Source of the DNA: Oscheius dolichura
Taxonomy: Eukaryota; Nematoda; Chromadorea; Rhabditida; Rhabditidae
Length of the DNA: 64,000 bases
NCBI GenBank assembly: GCA_932521035.1
Contig: OW051497.1
Coordinates: 2,666,001-2,730,000 of the forward strand
Reading direction: 5' to 3'
The translations under genes and the position numbers were made by a program. Positions 34,405 to 46,414 of this stretch are shown piece after piece. Below the pieces are notes generated by a model that was not told the DNA's origin, ran no database searches, and was given only the letters and a program-made list of their open reading frames with translations. Every line of letters begins with the position of its first letter. The first letter of the stretch is position 1.

Positions 34405-34524
34405 TACCCAACATGTGATCACCATTTAAAGTGTTCACTCGGCCAAGATCTGTTCTGCATTCTCGAAATCGACACAACTAATGCTAATGCTACTATTAAT
34501 TGGAGTCCACCAAATGAATAAAAC

Positions 34525-35046
34525 TTAAAGGAACTGTCAGGGACCTAAAACAACTTGAGCTTAAAAAATTCGCCCTTTTCTCCTGATCACGATGGTATGT
34601 TTATTTTTGCATATGGACTGCTGTATCACGAGAAAAATGCCCATTTATGATCAAAATCTGGTCGAAAAACGCTCAAAAGCGAAAAAGTGATCATGATAGC
34701 AGGACCTTTTATGGGTCCCGCTGCGATCATGATCACAGAAATGGAATGCATTTATAACTTTGGGATAGAAATACAATTCGTGATCAGGAGAAAACGGCGA
34801 ATTTTTTAAGCCTATACTGAATTAGTGCTGTTTTGGTAGAGAAAATGCGGAAAAAGCTACACGAATCGTAAAATAAGCACAAATGACCCCGAAATGAAAA
34901 GTTGGATAGAGAATAGGCCCTATATGTATTCAACCAAAAGGTTACTGGCAGCTCCAATTTCAAAAATGGTAAATCCCGCCAAGGAACTTTACAAAAAAGG
35001 ACGCTAAACAATGCAGTTAATCCTAGGTCCTTCTGGGTTCCTTTAA
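34525..35046. mobile_element. TTAA-flanked inverted-repeat element with internal fold-back
   Basis: TTAA at 34525-34528 is followed by AGGAACTGTCAGGGACCTA. TTAA at 35043-35046 is preceded, on the opposite strand, by AGGAACCCAGAAGGACCTA. The ends resemble those of the element at 63269 (AGGAACTCTGAGGGA). No transposase frame is present. A second, longer palindrome (34559-34811) is nested inside. Confidence 0.55.
34559..34811. repeat. Fold-back palindrome of about 250 bp
   Basis: The ends match as inverted repeats (CTTAAAAAATTCGCC plus TTTTCTCCTGATCACGA, one mismatch). The centre is also palindromic: GTGATCATGATAGCAGGACC against GGGTCCCGCTGCGATCATGATCAC around a TTTTAT loop. Transcription would give a long hairpin. 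Confidence 0.7.
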
Positions 35047-35049
35047 GAT

Positions 35050-35690
35050 TGACATCAAACCATAGGAGAAGTGATAACGATTTTACTTTGGAAATTTCGG
35101 TAGGACGCATTCAAAGGAGCGTAATAGACCGAGTGGTTTGTTTCATGGAAACTGTAAAAGACGACTATTGTGAACTAAAGCCACGAACTTGAGGCCTACT
35201 ACCAGGGAAACCAGGAGCTTCCGATTTGCTCGGTTTCATTATCGTCTGTTGCTTCTGGTCGGTCATTCTATGTAATCCAGTGTCTTTCGGAAATTGAGCT
35301 GTCTCCATTCATTTCCATGTAGTTAGAATGATGTCGTGTCGTCACAGGAAATCACCGTTATGATCTTCTCTAGAGAAATTGTCCTATGAGCTCTCTGTGA
35401 ATATTTCACTCAAACGTAAAGAATACCGTTGCTATCTTAAAGGACTGAAATACAGTAATAGAAAACTAGTTTGCACAAGGACAAGGCGCAGCACTCTTGT
35501 CCTCGTTGTCCGTGACTGGCAAGCTACAGAGGGTCCCGGAAAAGTGCTTCTTGCTTGCTGCCACCTGCTGACATAGAAAGTAAAATGAGATCTCTTTATT
35601 ACAGACGATATTAAGTTGGAGTTTTTGCAAATGGCGGGCGTAATTCCGCATAGCCTTCATAAGAGGGACAAAGGCTGGATATCCTCTGTA
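35050..35690. other. Spacer without supported gene
   Basis: Open frames at 35379-35576 (+) and 35466-35660 (-) overlap each other and show neither splice structure nor family match. Confidence 0.35.
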
Positions 35691-35700
35691 ATAAGCTTTG

Positions 35701-36121
35701 TTAAGAGGTTCCTGCTTTCATTAAAACTTCTTCAATGACTCCAACGTAGTACTTAAAATGTTTACTTACGTTCGTTATCATTGCAGCCAAAGAAGCCGTT
35801 AACCTCTGCCAGGAGCTTGTCCCTGTTTGCGTGAGTTCGGAAGTTATCGATGGAGTCACGAAGCGTTTTGTAGTTTTTGACACACACAAATTCTCCCTGT
35901 AAACATGCTCCTATTACGCTCAAATGCTAGGGACCGACCTTCATGTAGAGTTCAGCAGCTGCGTCAGGGATGTTATTCTGATCCACGCCGGATTGTAGAG
36001 CCAGAATGAAGCGAGCGGTATTGATAGAGTCGGCACAAGGAGAATCAGACTCGTTGTCGTCGATAGCATCCAGAAGCTTTTCATGATCTTCAGAGAAGAC
36101 CTTAGAGAAGCAGCTCCCCAT
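35701..36121 (-). CDS. Small protein with predicted N-myristoylation site
   Basis: Three exons (35939-36121, 35770-35896, 35701-35729) give 112 aa in frame. The N-terminus MGSCFSK fits the N-myristoyltransferase rule (Gly2, small residue or Ser at position 6, Lys at 7), and Cys4 could be palmitoylated, so attachment to the inner face of a membrane is likely. The rest is acidic and helical-looking (ESDSPCADSINTARFILAL, DNFRTHANRDKLLAEVNGFF). No known domain is recognised. Introns are 42 and 40 bp. Confidence 0.65.
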
Positions 36122-36129
36122 ATTTCGAG

Positions 36130-36870
36130 TATGAGTAGTGAGTGCAGTCCCCTAGGTAACTGGGCGTGGTCAGCTCTGTTTGCGAGAGAATAAACAGTAG
36201 AAAGGGGCTGATAAAGGACAGGTAAAGCAACTAATAGGGCAGTATACAAAAAGGGTTACAGGGGGGAAGGTAGTCTTTGCAGGAAAGAGTAACAGTTTCA
36301 AGAAGTAAGGGCGCGCTCGTTTGACCTACGCCGACTACAGTAGTCACAGGATGGAGACAAACGCACCTTCTAGCAATTATAGGAGGGTAAAATTATAGCA
36401 AAGAAATTAAGAAACTTTTAAAAAGCAGCAAATTAGCAGGTAAGGGCGGTAAGGGGTCCTGAAGCAAGAACTTGCGTTCCTTCACTTCAAAACCTGTGCA
36501 AGAAATGGCCGCAGAAACCTGACAGCTCTTTAAAAAATTAGAAGATTCTGCTCATTGTGCTTCACTGAAGTCTACATTCTGGGTAATGAATCTCCTTTTT
36601 GCAGTCAGCGCTACTCAATTTCCTATGGACCGATCCAACCATCAACGTAGTCTACCTTCCGATTAGACGGGATGAACATCAGTGGGACGGGATCACTTCT
36701 GATAAGAACAATGTGTTCACTTAAACACGACTACATTTTTTCCGAACCACTACATAATCCGTTTATTCTCGTTAGACACAAGGAGGTGAACAAAGGGCTA
36801 AAAAGGGCAAACGGATACAACTGCTATTTTCTTTATTTTTTCTTATGATACTTCAATCATGACGGCGACG
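36130..36870. other. Upstream/intergenic region
   Basis: No supported exon. It lies between the myristoylated protein's start and the 3' end of the next minus-strand gene, so it probably contains that promoter and the neighbour's terminator. Confidence 0.35.
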
Positions 36871-36875
36871 TGCAG

Positions 36876-37783
36876 CTATTTTTGCCCAATATTTTTGGCC
36901 TTATCAAATGCGGATAGCTTGAAACAATGAGGATGGGGTGATTAACAAGAAGTGAATCTTACCCGGCGGTAATATTCGACACATTGATCCTCTGTTATCG
37001 CAGCATGGAGACCTTCAGACAGTGTCAACGAGATCCGGGCTCGTTCCAGTTCTTCGGCTGTGATCTCTTTAGTTTTCTCACTGTCGTCATTTGGATTAAT
37101 CTAAAAAGATAGACGGGATAAAAAGTTGCAGCCTACTGAGGTCACTCCGCCGTCCTGGGAAAGGTCGACGGTAATTTGTTCAGAGTCTAGGGACATATTC
37201 ACTGGAGATATTTCCTGCAAATGACTGAGGTTGAAAGGAAGGCTACTCTCACATTGACGGTGGAAAAGCCGTCACTCATTGAACGGCAAGTTACAGAAGC
37301 GACCCAGAGGCGGAGATCAGGGTAGCCGGGTTCCAGGAAACGAGCATACGTAGGGGGAGGAAATTTAAGCTAGAAAAAGAGGCGTAAAAATCGGATGAAG
37401 CCAATAATGGCATACGTTCGTCATAGATCTTATTGTCTAGAGAATCTTCAATATCAGCACATTTTAATCTGATGAGTGCCAACTCTCCGGCGTCAACGTT
37501 GGACGATCAGGCACAACAGAGAAGATTCTGGACAATAGAGGCCGGGGCGGTGAGATGAGCCAACGGCGACTACCCTCTTGGATCTTTATCGTTTCTAGAA
37601 GAGGATTCCGTATCCATTATTCTCCATTCTTTCCGGGAGTACGAAAACTGCGACAAGCTCATCTTTTGGATTGACTAGAACATGGAATCTGAAAGTACCA
37701 GCACGAAGAAACTCTTGTTGTCCGTCGCATCTCTTTTTCAAGCGGGTAGCTCGTTGTGACCAGAGTTGAGAAAAAGATCGCAT
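36876..37783 (-). CDS. Unrecognised multi-exon protein
   Basis: The likely start is ATG at 37783 (MRSFSQLWSQRATRLKKRC, then FRFHVLVNPKDELVAVF). Well-joined downstream exons read ARFLEPGYPDLRLWVASVTC and DGFSTVN, EISPVNMSLDSEQITVDL, EITAEELERARISLTLSEGL and HAAITEDQCVEYYRR, ending LSAFDKAKNIGQK-stop near 36876. Introns of 36-48 bp separate these. The joins between 37420 and 37620 could not be made in one frame, so the middle is tentative. One of those introns contains 27 bp repeated at 38353. Function unknown; no membrane or secretion signals. Confidence 0.5.
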
Positions 37784-37799
37784 GGTTTTACCGTTTTAA

Positions 37800-38760
37800 C
37801 ACATGGATAGTTCTGATCAAAACCGCTAAGTTCTCTCGTCCAAAGAGATAAACTGCTCCACATCTCAAAATTTGATGCACCCGGGTAAACAGCTTCCTAA
37901 AAACCCAAAGTGTTTTGATCTGCAAATTCCGCCTTGCCTTTGTGTCGTTCAAAAGGATTTTTGTGCTCAATTGCCAAAACAACTACTTTTGCCACTTCCC
38001 AAAGGAACACTACTATACTCCCCCTACACACGGCTCAATCACAATTTGTTGGGAAAACGATCGCCGGAAATTAAAGGAGATGTCCCCCCCACCAATGACA
38101 CAGCAACTCATTCGTTCCTGTCTCTTTTCTCCACAATCCAGTCTTATTAAGCGAGTTGTCAGTAAAATTCAAATTGCCAGATAGGGCGCCAAAGTCAAAT
38201 TCTACAGTAATTCGTGCCGAACCAAACTAGTGCGAGACTGTCCCTATAACAAGTGTGTACTACTATTCTGCCACGTATTCTGATGCTGTATCAGTTGCTA
38301 CCTAGATCCGGGTTGGAGAGCACACTCGAAACTCTTTCTGGAAAAAATGTACCTCACCGCCCCGGCCTCTATTGTCCAGTACCGCGAAATGTCAGCAGTG
38401 ATTTGGGTTTGTTTTGTCTCCGAAAAAGTATTGTTCTCTTTTTGTTCAGTCCTTGAACCAGGCCATGCTGTTCTCTTTTTGTAGAGTCTCCCAAATTACT
38501 CTTTTTTTATTGAGATCCCTCTTTTTAGCAAACGGATTCCCATAGATTCTAAGATAGCCGCTCATCTGCCATGTTGATTCCCCTCTTTGCCAAACTCCCA
38601 GCTCATCCCCTACGTTGAATAATAGAACTCCTCTAATCCGTCTTGCTTTTTATCGATGACCTCAGTGGTATTTGGGTATTTCTAATTATCAGGGACGCCA
38701 TGGGATAACTCCGCCCAAATTTACTCCTATCTCCGTTTCCTGCTCTTCAAATCCGGCTTG
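37800..38760. other. Intergenic region
   Basis: No supported exon. It contains the second copy of a 27-bp sequence (38353-38379) shared with an intron on the other strand. Confidence 0.35.
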
Positions 38761-38767
38761 TTTTACT

Positions 38768-40031
38768 ATGACATTATGGGAGGCCGTCTTCTGTCTTTGC
38801 CGCAGGGGCAATCACACTGTTCATCCGGTTAGCGTTGCTCAGGAGGTAAGTCTTTTCTTTTCATTTCACAAATAAACCTTCAGTCTGTTCCAATTCCAAA
38901 TACCAATGTCCCTGTGTCGGAGCAACCAGGGCATCCGTCTTCGGAAGAAGTTCCTGTACAAAATGGAGACATCCCCATCGGGGTGAGAATATTATAACTC
39001 TTTTTATTGATTGCCCCGCTCATGAGGTAATCCTTGTGGTATTACAGGATGAAGCAGTGGAAACAAAAGAAGCTGACGTAGTTCCAGCCGAAAACCAAAC
39101 CGATCTCGTTGAGTCTCATCCAGAGGAGTTAAACACTATGATGCCTGCAGAGGAGATAAAAACGGTTAATCCAGCTTTGACTGTCCCTTTGAAAGATGAA
39201 AAGGAAGAGAAAAATGAAGATAGAACCAGAGCGGTAGAACCAGACCTCCCAAAACCTATAGAAGAACATCAAGCAAATGAAGAAGAGGCTAAAGTGCCGG
39301 AGGACCTTCAACCTGAAGTAAAGCAACTTTCCGTTGACATTGTTGCAGCCCCACAAGTGTTTGATCCCGTAGTGGAGACTCTGGAGAAGGCTGCTTGGAT
39401 AGTACAGTCTTTCTCTCAAGACGGTGAACTCATAGACTCAGTGGAGGTCCCGCACTATGAGGTCAATAATTTACCAGAAGATAAAGCACAGGAAGAGGTA
39501 TCAAAAAGTAATTCCTCCCAAGAGGCTCATGAAACAAAGCGGCAGAATTCCTTAGAGAGGATCAAAGAAGGTGAAACTGTTCCAAAGGAGAAGTCCTCGA
39601 GAGTGGATCTCAATGGAAGTGCAGGCAAATGGGATCCAAACGACGCCAAAGCTCCTCCAAGATCACAAAAGATTATTAAAGTTAAAGCAACGTCTGTTAG
39701 GGAGAATAAGAAGCCACTCCCTGTGAAAAGCATGGATTATGGAAGAGTTAAAAACATACCTCAAGTTCATTTCCAAGCCCCAAGAAGGAATTCTGTTCCC
39801 CTGAAGAAGGAAACCAAGAAGGAGCCAAAAAAGAAGGTGGAAGAGTCAGAGGAGTCACAGGGTGAGGTTGTGCTCGTATCACCAACGGGATTACCTTTCG
39901 ACCAATTGGTAAATAATATCGGTAGCGTGTATTCTGCAGAGACTTCAGCCAGCTCAAAAGCCGCCAATGATCATTCTAGTCAAGCAGGATACCAAGCGGA
40001 AGAAACAAACAAGGATGAGTCGAGCATCTAA
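38768..40031 (+). CDS. Long acidic, probably disordered protein
   Basis: Three exons (38768-38845, 38884-38982, 39048-40031) give 386 aa in frame. The N-terminus MTLWEAVFCLCRRGNHTVH is short and Cys-containing, and might be a membrane-associated or lipidated start. The long third exon is rich in Glu, Lys, Pro and Ser (EEKNEDRTRAVEPDLPKP, KKETKKEPKKKVEESEESQ) and has no globular family. The conserved-looking tail FDQLVNNIGSVYSAETSASS suggests a short binding motif. Introns are 38 and 65 bp. Function unknown. Confidence 0.65.
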
Positions 40032-40059
40032 TCAGGAGAAAGGGAAGATGTCGAAAAAC

Positions 40060-41700
40060 ACTATTTCTTGGCATCTATGAAATCAGTCAGCAACTCTTCT
40101 TTGTACTAATATCAGTTTATTGTAACCTTTCGCAAGTTCGTTAGAATAAATTGTCTTTTGTCAGTAGAGTTACGGCTCTTCAAGTCTTGTCCATGTCAAT
40201 CTTGACCTTGGTGTCCTCAGGTAATTCTCTTTATATTGTCATCGTCTTGCCGTTGAAGCGCTTCCGTCTATCTTCTTGAATTATTACATCTATTCTTCCT
40301 GTCTGCACTGTTTCGGTTGCTCCATGCAATACATGCCTGACGGAATTCTTCTTCTTCCATCATTTGTGGCGCATTCCTGTCCATGGCAGTTGCCCCTTTT
40401 TTCTAAATCTGCTCGTATTCATCTTGATGTTCTTCAATTCTTCTTGTCACCGTCCAAGCATTGTTCTGTTAAATCATTCTTCCGTTTTGCCATTATAATG
40501 GTTCAGTTCATCCTCCAGTCTTATTCTTCGTCTCCTCGTCTTACTTCTATTTCCGAGCGATCCAGCCTTAAGTACCGCAAAGTACCAGAGAACATTAAAA
40601 CCGACTTACCTAAGCAGAAGGGAGAAGACTGAATGGAAATAAAGATTAAGTTAACTGTATGAAAATAAAGATTAAGTTTCGGCAACCTTTTTCTTTTCTG
40701 TTCTTTTCCACCCCGCGGGCTGTCGGTCCCCATTTCTCTGCAGCCGAAGCAGCCAGCCGCGGTTGCTGCCGACTTTTGCCGACTTCAACTGCTGTTGCTG
40801 TTCGTCCGCCGCCGTGCTGCCGTGACAAAGGACAGGATCCCGACCTCAAGCCGGATTGGATCACCGTGAGGCCGTAAGCTCTCCTGGATTCGACATCCTC
40901 GCCGGCCAGCGACTTCTGCCAACAGAAGAAGCAACAACATCAGCGACTATGGATGTAGACTCCCTCTCCCTGTCGACTTGGCCACCTGGGAGAGTACCGG
41001 CCTACCACCTTATCGTCCCGCTGTAGCAGTTCAAGAACTCACGTCAGTACCCAGGGATAAGAGGTTTCCCTCGCGTGATACACGTTGATTATGGGAACAA
41101 ACTTATAAACTTGTAAAAACCTTTTTCTACAGACTGAATTAATCCGTCTTGACTGACGAAACTTCTCTTGCGTATAACTGACGAGGCTGGGCAGTTCTAG
41201 GATTTTGAGCTGCATCACAATGTTCCTCAGACGACAAGCTTCACAACGGTATCTCAAATACCTTCTGCTATGACAATCATTTCTTTTTTTCCCTCGATGT
41301 CATTAGCTCATCGAATAAGTCCCGTTTTAAGATATTGGCGGGCCGGAAGCAATGATTCCAACGATATTTCACGTACTCGAAATTGTGAAAACAAAGATAT
41401 CCTCTACAGTGTTCTAATTTACAATATTCCATCGGGTTCTCTTTGTTTTAAATTGGCCTTGTACTTAGGGTGAAGCTTAAATGCGGAAGGTAATTTCTGC
41501 GCTGCGATCGAAGCGTTACCTTGCCAACGCGAGTGCGCGAAACCACACAGCCATACACAATCCGTTGTTGATTATCATACTGCTGCGAGGAGAGCTCGTC
41601 CGACATCATATTTCCTTGAATAGGCCGTGTATTAGCCAGGTACGCATTAATGTATAACTTATTTTCCTGTTTAGATTAGCTGGTGAATTCGTAGAATGGA
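40060..41700. other. Intergenic region with a short direct repeat
   Basis: An AATAAA-like signal for the preceding gene lies at about 40146. AAATAAAGATTAAGTT is repeated 26 bp apart at about 40639 and 40664. GC-rich sequence follows (40700-40950). Short overlapping frames on both strands have no support; the segment may be part of an unrecognised repeat. Confidence 0.35.
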
Positions 41701-41712
41701 ATATTAGGTCAC

Positions 41713-44686
41713 ATGGCTGATATTCTCGGGGTAAGGTATCTTATTCTACTTTAGTTTGGTTTCTATCTTTTCAGGATCTAGAAGATCTTGACAATGCTTT
41801 ATTCGGTGGCAGAACGAGTACACAACGACCCGCTGGAGGCAGATCCACCGTCGAGTCGCTCTTTGGAAGCAGTCAACCTTCTTCCTCTGCAGCTGCTTCT
41901 TCCGCCGACAGAGTACGTCATTTTTCATTAACCTTATTACACGTATCCGTTTGTAAAAGGCCAAGTTCGACGGGTTTCATGCCGCTTTTAGTCGGGCAGA
42001 TGGCTTGAATATGTCGTAATTAGCTACGCAAGCCAGGTGGCCGCAATGAGAAAGATCGTTAATTCGGCTGGAAAAAGCTGCAACTCTCTTGTAAAATTCC
42101 GAGAAAATGTCATTGCTCTTGCTGCCGTTTTTAACATGTTTACTATATCTAATTTTAAACGAAGGCGAATTAACAGTGTTGAAGACCATTTATAATAAGT
42201 ACCCGAAACTCCACTATAACTCAAAGAACGGCGTTAAGCATCGTGCATTCTTTAGAATTTCCGCTATTTTTGTAAATTTCTTGATTTGTGTTGCTACAGT
42301 GAGGGAATTTTGAATGGGAAAAAAAGGAGGACTACGGTCGGCTGGATGGTCTGTCAAATTGATGAGAACTCACAGAACTCAATGGTTTTTTTTTTCAGAA
42401 ATATAATTCCAAGTTTAGGAAAAAGGTATTGGGGCAGTAAGTGTAGAAAAAAGGTGCCAGCGCGCCGAGTCGGTCCGGCCCAAGTTACCGTGATCCGGGC
42501 CAGACCGCTGATTCCCTTAGATAGGAATGCGAAGTTCTTTCGATAGCCTTGAAAAAAAACGATCTATCTCAGGGGGTCTGAAATGGATGAAGCGGACGAA
42601 AACAACAGTCTCTCTGCCCCACTTAAAGGGTAAACCTTTTGCAAAAGTCTCTAGTGGGTATCCTTTAAATGTGGGGATTAGACACTTATCAAAGCAATAC
42701 CTGTATGGAGCCTAGTAGCTCGAGGTTGGAGTAAACAAGCACTAACTGTTTTTGATAGCTTAGAATGAGCAAGTTAGCACTGGCCACGGGTTACGTGTAC
42801 AGAACGGCCTTCTATAAATTTTGCTTCACACTGATCGGTGTATCAGCCTGTTTAGCCTCGATCACAACGCCCGACGGTTTCCTTTAATTTGGACCCAACT
42901 CCTCCGTCACGCTCTACAAATCTAGAAGATTTATTTGCGGATCCAGCTCCAGCGCCAACTAGAGCACCTGCTCAGCCGAGGCCGGCAAGAAGTAGGCCAA
43001 CTACGGGTTCTTTATCAGGACTATTTGGAGGATCTTCATCGGTTGGTAGATCCACGTTGTGCAATAGTTTCCATTTATAGCAAAGCGACCATGAAACAAC
43101 CATTGCTCCTGCGCCAGCTGCACCGCCGCCGGCCGCTGTTCCAGCTCCTTCAGCTGGTGGAACTAGGCAGGAGGATACAGGTAGAATTAGACGGTGAGCT
43201 AGACGAACATCTAAAATGACTTTACTTTTCCAGTCTTGAAGAAGAAATAGAACGCTTGAACAGGGAGATAGATGAACTGAAGCGGAAAAGGAAAGGAGAT
43301 GAAGAAGAGTTGGAAAACCAATGGAAGAATCGCCTGCTTAAAAAGGAGTCAGACCTAAAGGAGGAGTTCAGTGACGAGCGAGCTAGTTTACAGTAAGTTC
43401 GAGCTCATTTCGTTGATATTTTGTTCAGGCGGCAGATATCGAAACTGAAAGAGGAGCATGAAGAAGAGGTTGAAAGGTTGAAAACAACTCATGCTCGACA
43501 GATTGAAACTCTGCAGACAACCACAGGGCAAACAACGTACGTCTACTAAGCTTTCCAATATTCCGTGGCTTTTAGCGATATCACATCTATGGTAGACAAA
43601 GTCGATCACCTTCAGTCCACGCTAGGTAAACTGACCTCCGACATGTTGGCCACTTCTGAACGGTCATTCAACGACAGGGAGATGTCTCTGAAACTACGGG
43701 AGCAGACGTTGGAAATGAGGGAGGAAAGGTAACTTACCATTTTCGATATTCTTACTTCTATCTGTAGGATGAGAGAAGAGAGGGAGCAGCTTCAAGAAGA
43801 AAAGAGGAAAGTGTACGAGTTGAATGCCAAGTTGGATGATCTTTGCAAAGGAAACCAATCAGTTATGGAACAGGTAACGTTCTCCTGTTCTTCAGAAGGC
43901 ATCCTTCACTTTTTGCAGGATAAATGGAGGATCCGAGATGAATGGGCAAGGTTGAACGCTGAGAAGCAAGTTTTCAAAGAAGATCAGAAGTATGTCATGG
44001 ATACGTTGGAAAAGCAGAAGGAAGCACTTGACAAGGCGAAGACAACCTTTATGAGAGAGCAACATGATCTTGTCGTGAGGGTCAGCACAGAGAGAGCCTC
44101 ACTGGAACAGGAGAAGAACGACTTCTTCACGTGAGTACCTTCTCTTTCCCGGTTTAATTGGTCTCCAGAAGGAGGAATATGGATGTACGACGTCTCAAAG
44201 AAGAAGCTGCTGATCTGCAACATAAACTCGACTCTGTAGAGGTAGCTGAACACGAAGTGTATGAAATGAAACGACACTTTGAAGCTAAATTGAACGAGGT
44301 TGCTTAATCTTAAAAGTACGATATAGTATCCGTTCAGCTCCAAGAACTAGAGGCTTCTCTTATGGATGAATGCATAGAGCTCGAAAAAATCCGCGACTCC
44401 ATTAGAAATGCTCCTCCTCCTGAAATATTCACTGTAAGTGAACGTAGTCTGTCACTTCACCTATTCTGAACTTTAGGTCTTACCACAGGAGTTATCTTCC
44501 AGAAGAACAAAGCGACCAAACAGTCGGAGACAGTCCCATATGGGAGAACTCGATGATATGAAGAGGAACGAGTCTGTCCGTACTGTCCTAAAGAATCATT
44601 CCGAGTTTTTGGAAAAGTATACAGGACAGAAAGTGGCAGCAGTTGCTCCTTCGATCGGTTTAAACAAAAGAGACTTCCTTAATTAG
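41713..44686 (+). CDS. FBF1/DYF-19-like ciliary transition-fibre protein
   Basis: Exons include 41713-41730, 41775-41912, 42856-43055, 43081-43180, 43234-43392 and further coiled-coil exons to LNKRDFLN-stop at 44686; all joins I checked keep frame. The N-terminal part is disordered with repeated short motifs (LEDLDNALFGG, NLEDLFADPAP, SLSGLFGGSS). The C-terminal two-thirds is a long coiled coil (EEEIERLNREIDELKRKRKG, EWARLNAEKQVFKEDQK, LVVRVSTERASLEQEKNDFF) closely resembling FBF1, which anchors transition fibres and gates ciliary entry of IFT proteins; the nematode orthologue is DYF-19. The large intron 41913-42855 is the exception to the short-intron rule. The assignment rests on the EWARL/RVSTERASLEQE region and the overall layout, recalled without alignment. 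Confidence 0.7.
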
Positions 44687-44949
44687 TTTCAAATTTCTAG
44701 TATTAGCAGTATTCTCTAAGTTATAATAAGCTCAAAAATGTGTCCTTCAAATACTTCTTTCCTTTATCCTCTAGGCGAACAATTCAAACTGTGATTACGT
44801 AGATCTTTGAGGCAGAGAGTTGTAATAAAATATATATCCCCAAACAAACAGTGAAGGAAGGTGAATGTCACACGGATCTAGGGTCGTTTGTTTCACATTA
44901 TCTCATTACCCCTAAAGGATCAACTGATCAGGAAGACCAGCTCTCACCA

Positions 44950-45021
44950 GCCTCATTGGCTCAGTGGCAGAGCGTCTGTCTAGTAAACAGAAGGTCGCTG
45001 GTTCGATTCCAGCATGAGGCA
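44950..45021 (+). tRNA. tRNA-Thr (anticodon AGT)
   Basis: The acceptor strands GCCTCAT and ATGAGGC pair perfectly, followed by discriminator A. The D arm is GCTC/GAGC, the anticodon stem TCTGT/ACAGA with loop CTAGTAA (anticodon AGT), the variable loop AGGTC and the T arm GCTGG/CCAGC around TTCGATT. A TTTTT pol III terminator follows at about 45030. All arms are canonical, so this looks functional, unlike the tRNA-like relics near 22.7 kb. Confidence 0.95.
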
Positions 45022-45029
45022 GAAATAAC

Positions 45030-45035
45030 CTTTTT
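45030..45035 (+). terminator. Pol III terminator of tRNA-Thr
   Basis: CTTTTTG starts about 10 bp after the tRNA 3' end, the usual T-run for RNA polymerase III release. Confidence 0.7.
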
Positions 45036-45039
45036 GTCG

Positions 45040-46410
45040 TTTTCACACCCCCAAGTAGGGTGTTTACCCAGGCTTTATTTTTCACATTCCCTAGAGGGAG
45101 TTGTACATCCCTCTCTACCCATGTTTGTTGTGGCCCGTTGCCGCGCTGCCTCCCGTAGACAAGGCGACCTTTCGCAAGTATGTGGTTCAACCCGTTAACT
45201 TCACGTAAATTTCTTCTTTCGAAATTTTTGTCCTCATTCACACCTCGATTCTATCAAGGCCGGTTGGTGAATCATTTCTCTGGATTCCGCTATCAACATA
45301 ACTACATTGTAGCTTGTGGGTGGTTCCAGGTCCAAAACAAAACGTCCTTTAATTATTCCTCTAATTCCCGGTTTATGGTCTAATTCTTCTATTGCATTTC
45401 TGCTACACCTGGAGCAATGTCTGTTTTCCCCAGCATTTGACCCCCATCATAGAACTTGAAATAATTGAGGTACTGTGGAAACAAGAGCCCCTTCCTGGCA
45501 AGAACCACGCTTTTTAACAAGAGCCAGCGACGCAGGTAAGCGGAACACGGCTGCCACAACAAGTGTTCACCCTCGGTGGTCGACCTCGGGGGTTCGGGTC
45601 GCGTCATTAGATCAACACGGCCCTTGTGGCAGGCGATAGGCCACTGGCATTCTTGTTTCTATTGATTTGCTGGACTGTGTGTTTGGTCGGAGTGAGTCGG
45701 GTGATAGACCCTCCACACAAGGACGGGGGCTAGGCCCAATTAGCCCGCACACACGGGGTCAAATTTATGGCTAGGCGCACCTATTTTGGATGCGAAGGGT
45801 GCCATCAACAGCCGGCCGATCTGCATTATTGATTTGAACGGCCGGAAAAACTTAGAGCCGTGCTCTGCGTCCATCACACCATAAAAGAAGCAGCAGTCAT
45901 TGTTTTAAACTGAAGAAGATACTGATTTTAAGCACCTGCCAAGCCAGATGTTTGTTGTGCGGCGCCATTGTTGGCCATCTGTTTGCTACTGCCGCGGGTT
46001 AGCTTCCCATATTCCCATCAAATAAAGGCTTACAGCTGTTGAACACATTTTATGTTCTCTCTTCCTCATTTCTTCATTTTTTAGCTTCTCTTTTCTTATT
46101 TTAGAGCGCAAGTTTTAACTATTTTGTAATGTTAAAATTCCATTTCAACTGAAATGGGACTATATTTACTTTCTCAGACTTGAAAAAACTATACAAATAC
46201 TTTTCATCATTTTCTGATCATTTTGATTCACTCCATTACTCACACTTTGTGTCATCATCAAAGCAAAGAATCAGAAAATAATGAAGCCGAAATAGATTTG
46301 TTGAATTTCGCCCGTTTTCCTGGAAATACATTCTGATTCACTGTCCTCGATTTTATTTTTAGCTTCTTTGCTGAAAATGTTGTCTTTTCTTCAAAGATTG
46401 TTCCTTTTCA
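45040..46410. other. Spacer between tRNA-Thr and the Lgl gene
   Basis: No supported exon. A GC-rich part (45540-45980) is followed by AT-rich sequence. A short hairpin (CCATTTCA/TGAAATGG) occurs near 46140. Confidence 0.4.
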
Positions 46411-46414
46411 GGGA

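Noticed and set aside
40276-40632. Cys/Phe-rich plus-strand frame
   Set aside because: No homology recognised, no good start context; overlapping antisense frames of similar length suggest chance.
44912-45241. Minus-strand open frame containing AGIEPATFCLLDRRSATEP
   Set aside because: This is the antisense of the tRNA-Thr gene. The peptide is a well-known false annotation produced by tRNA antisense strands.
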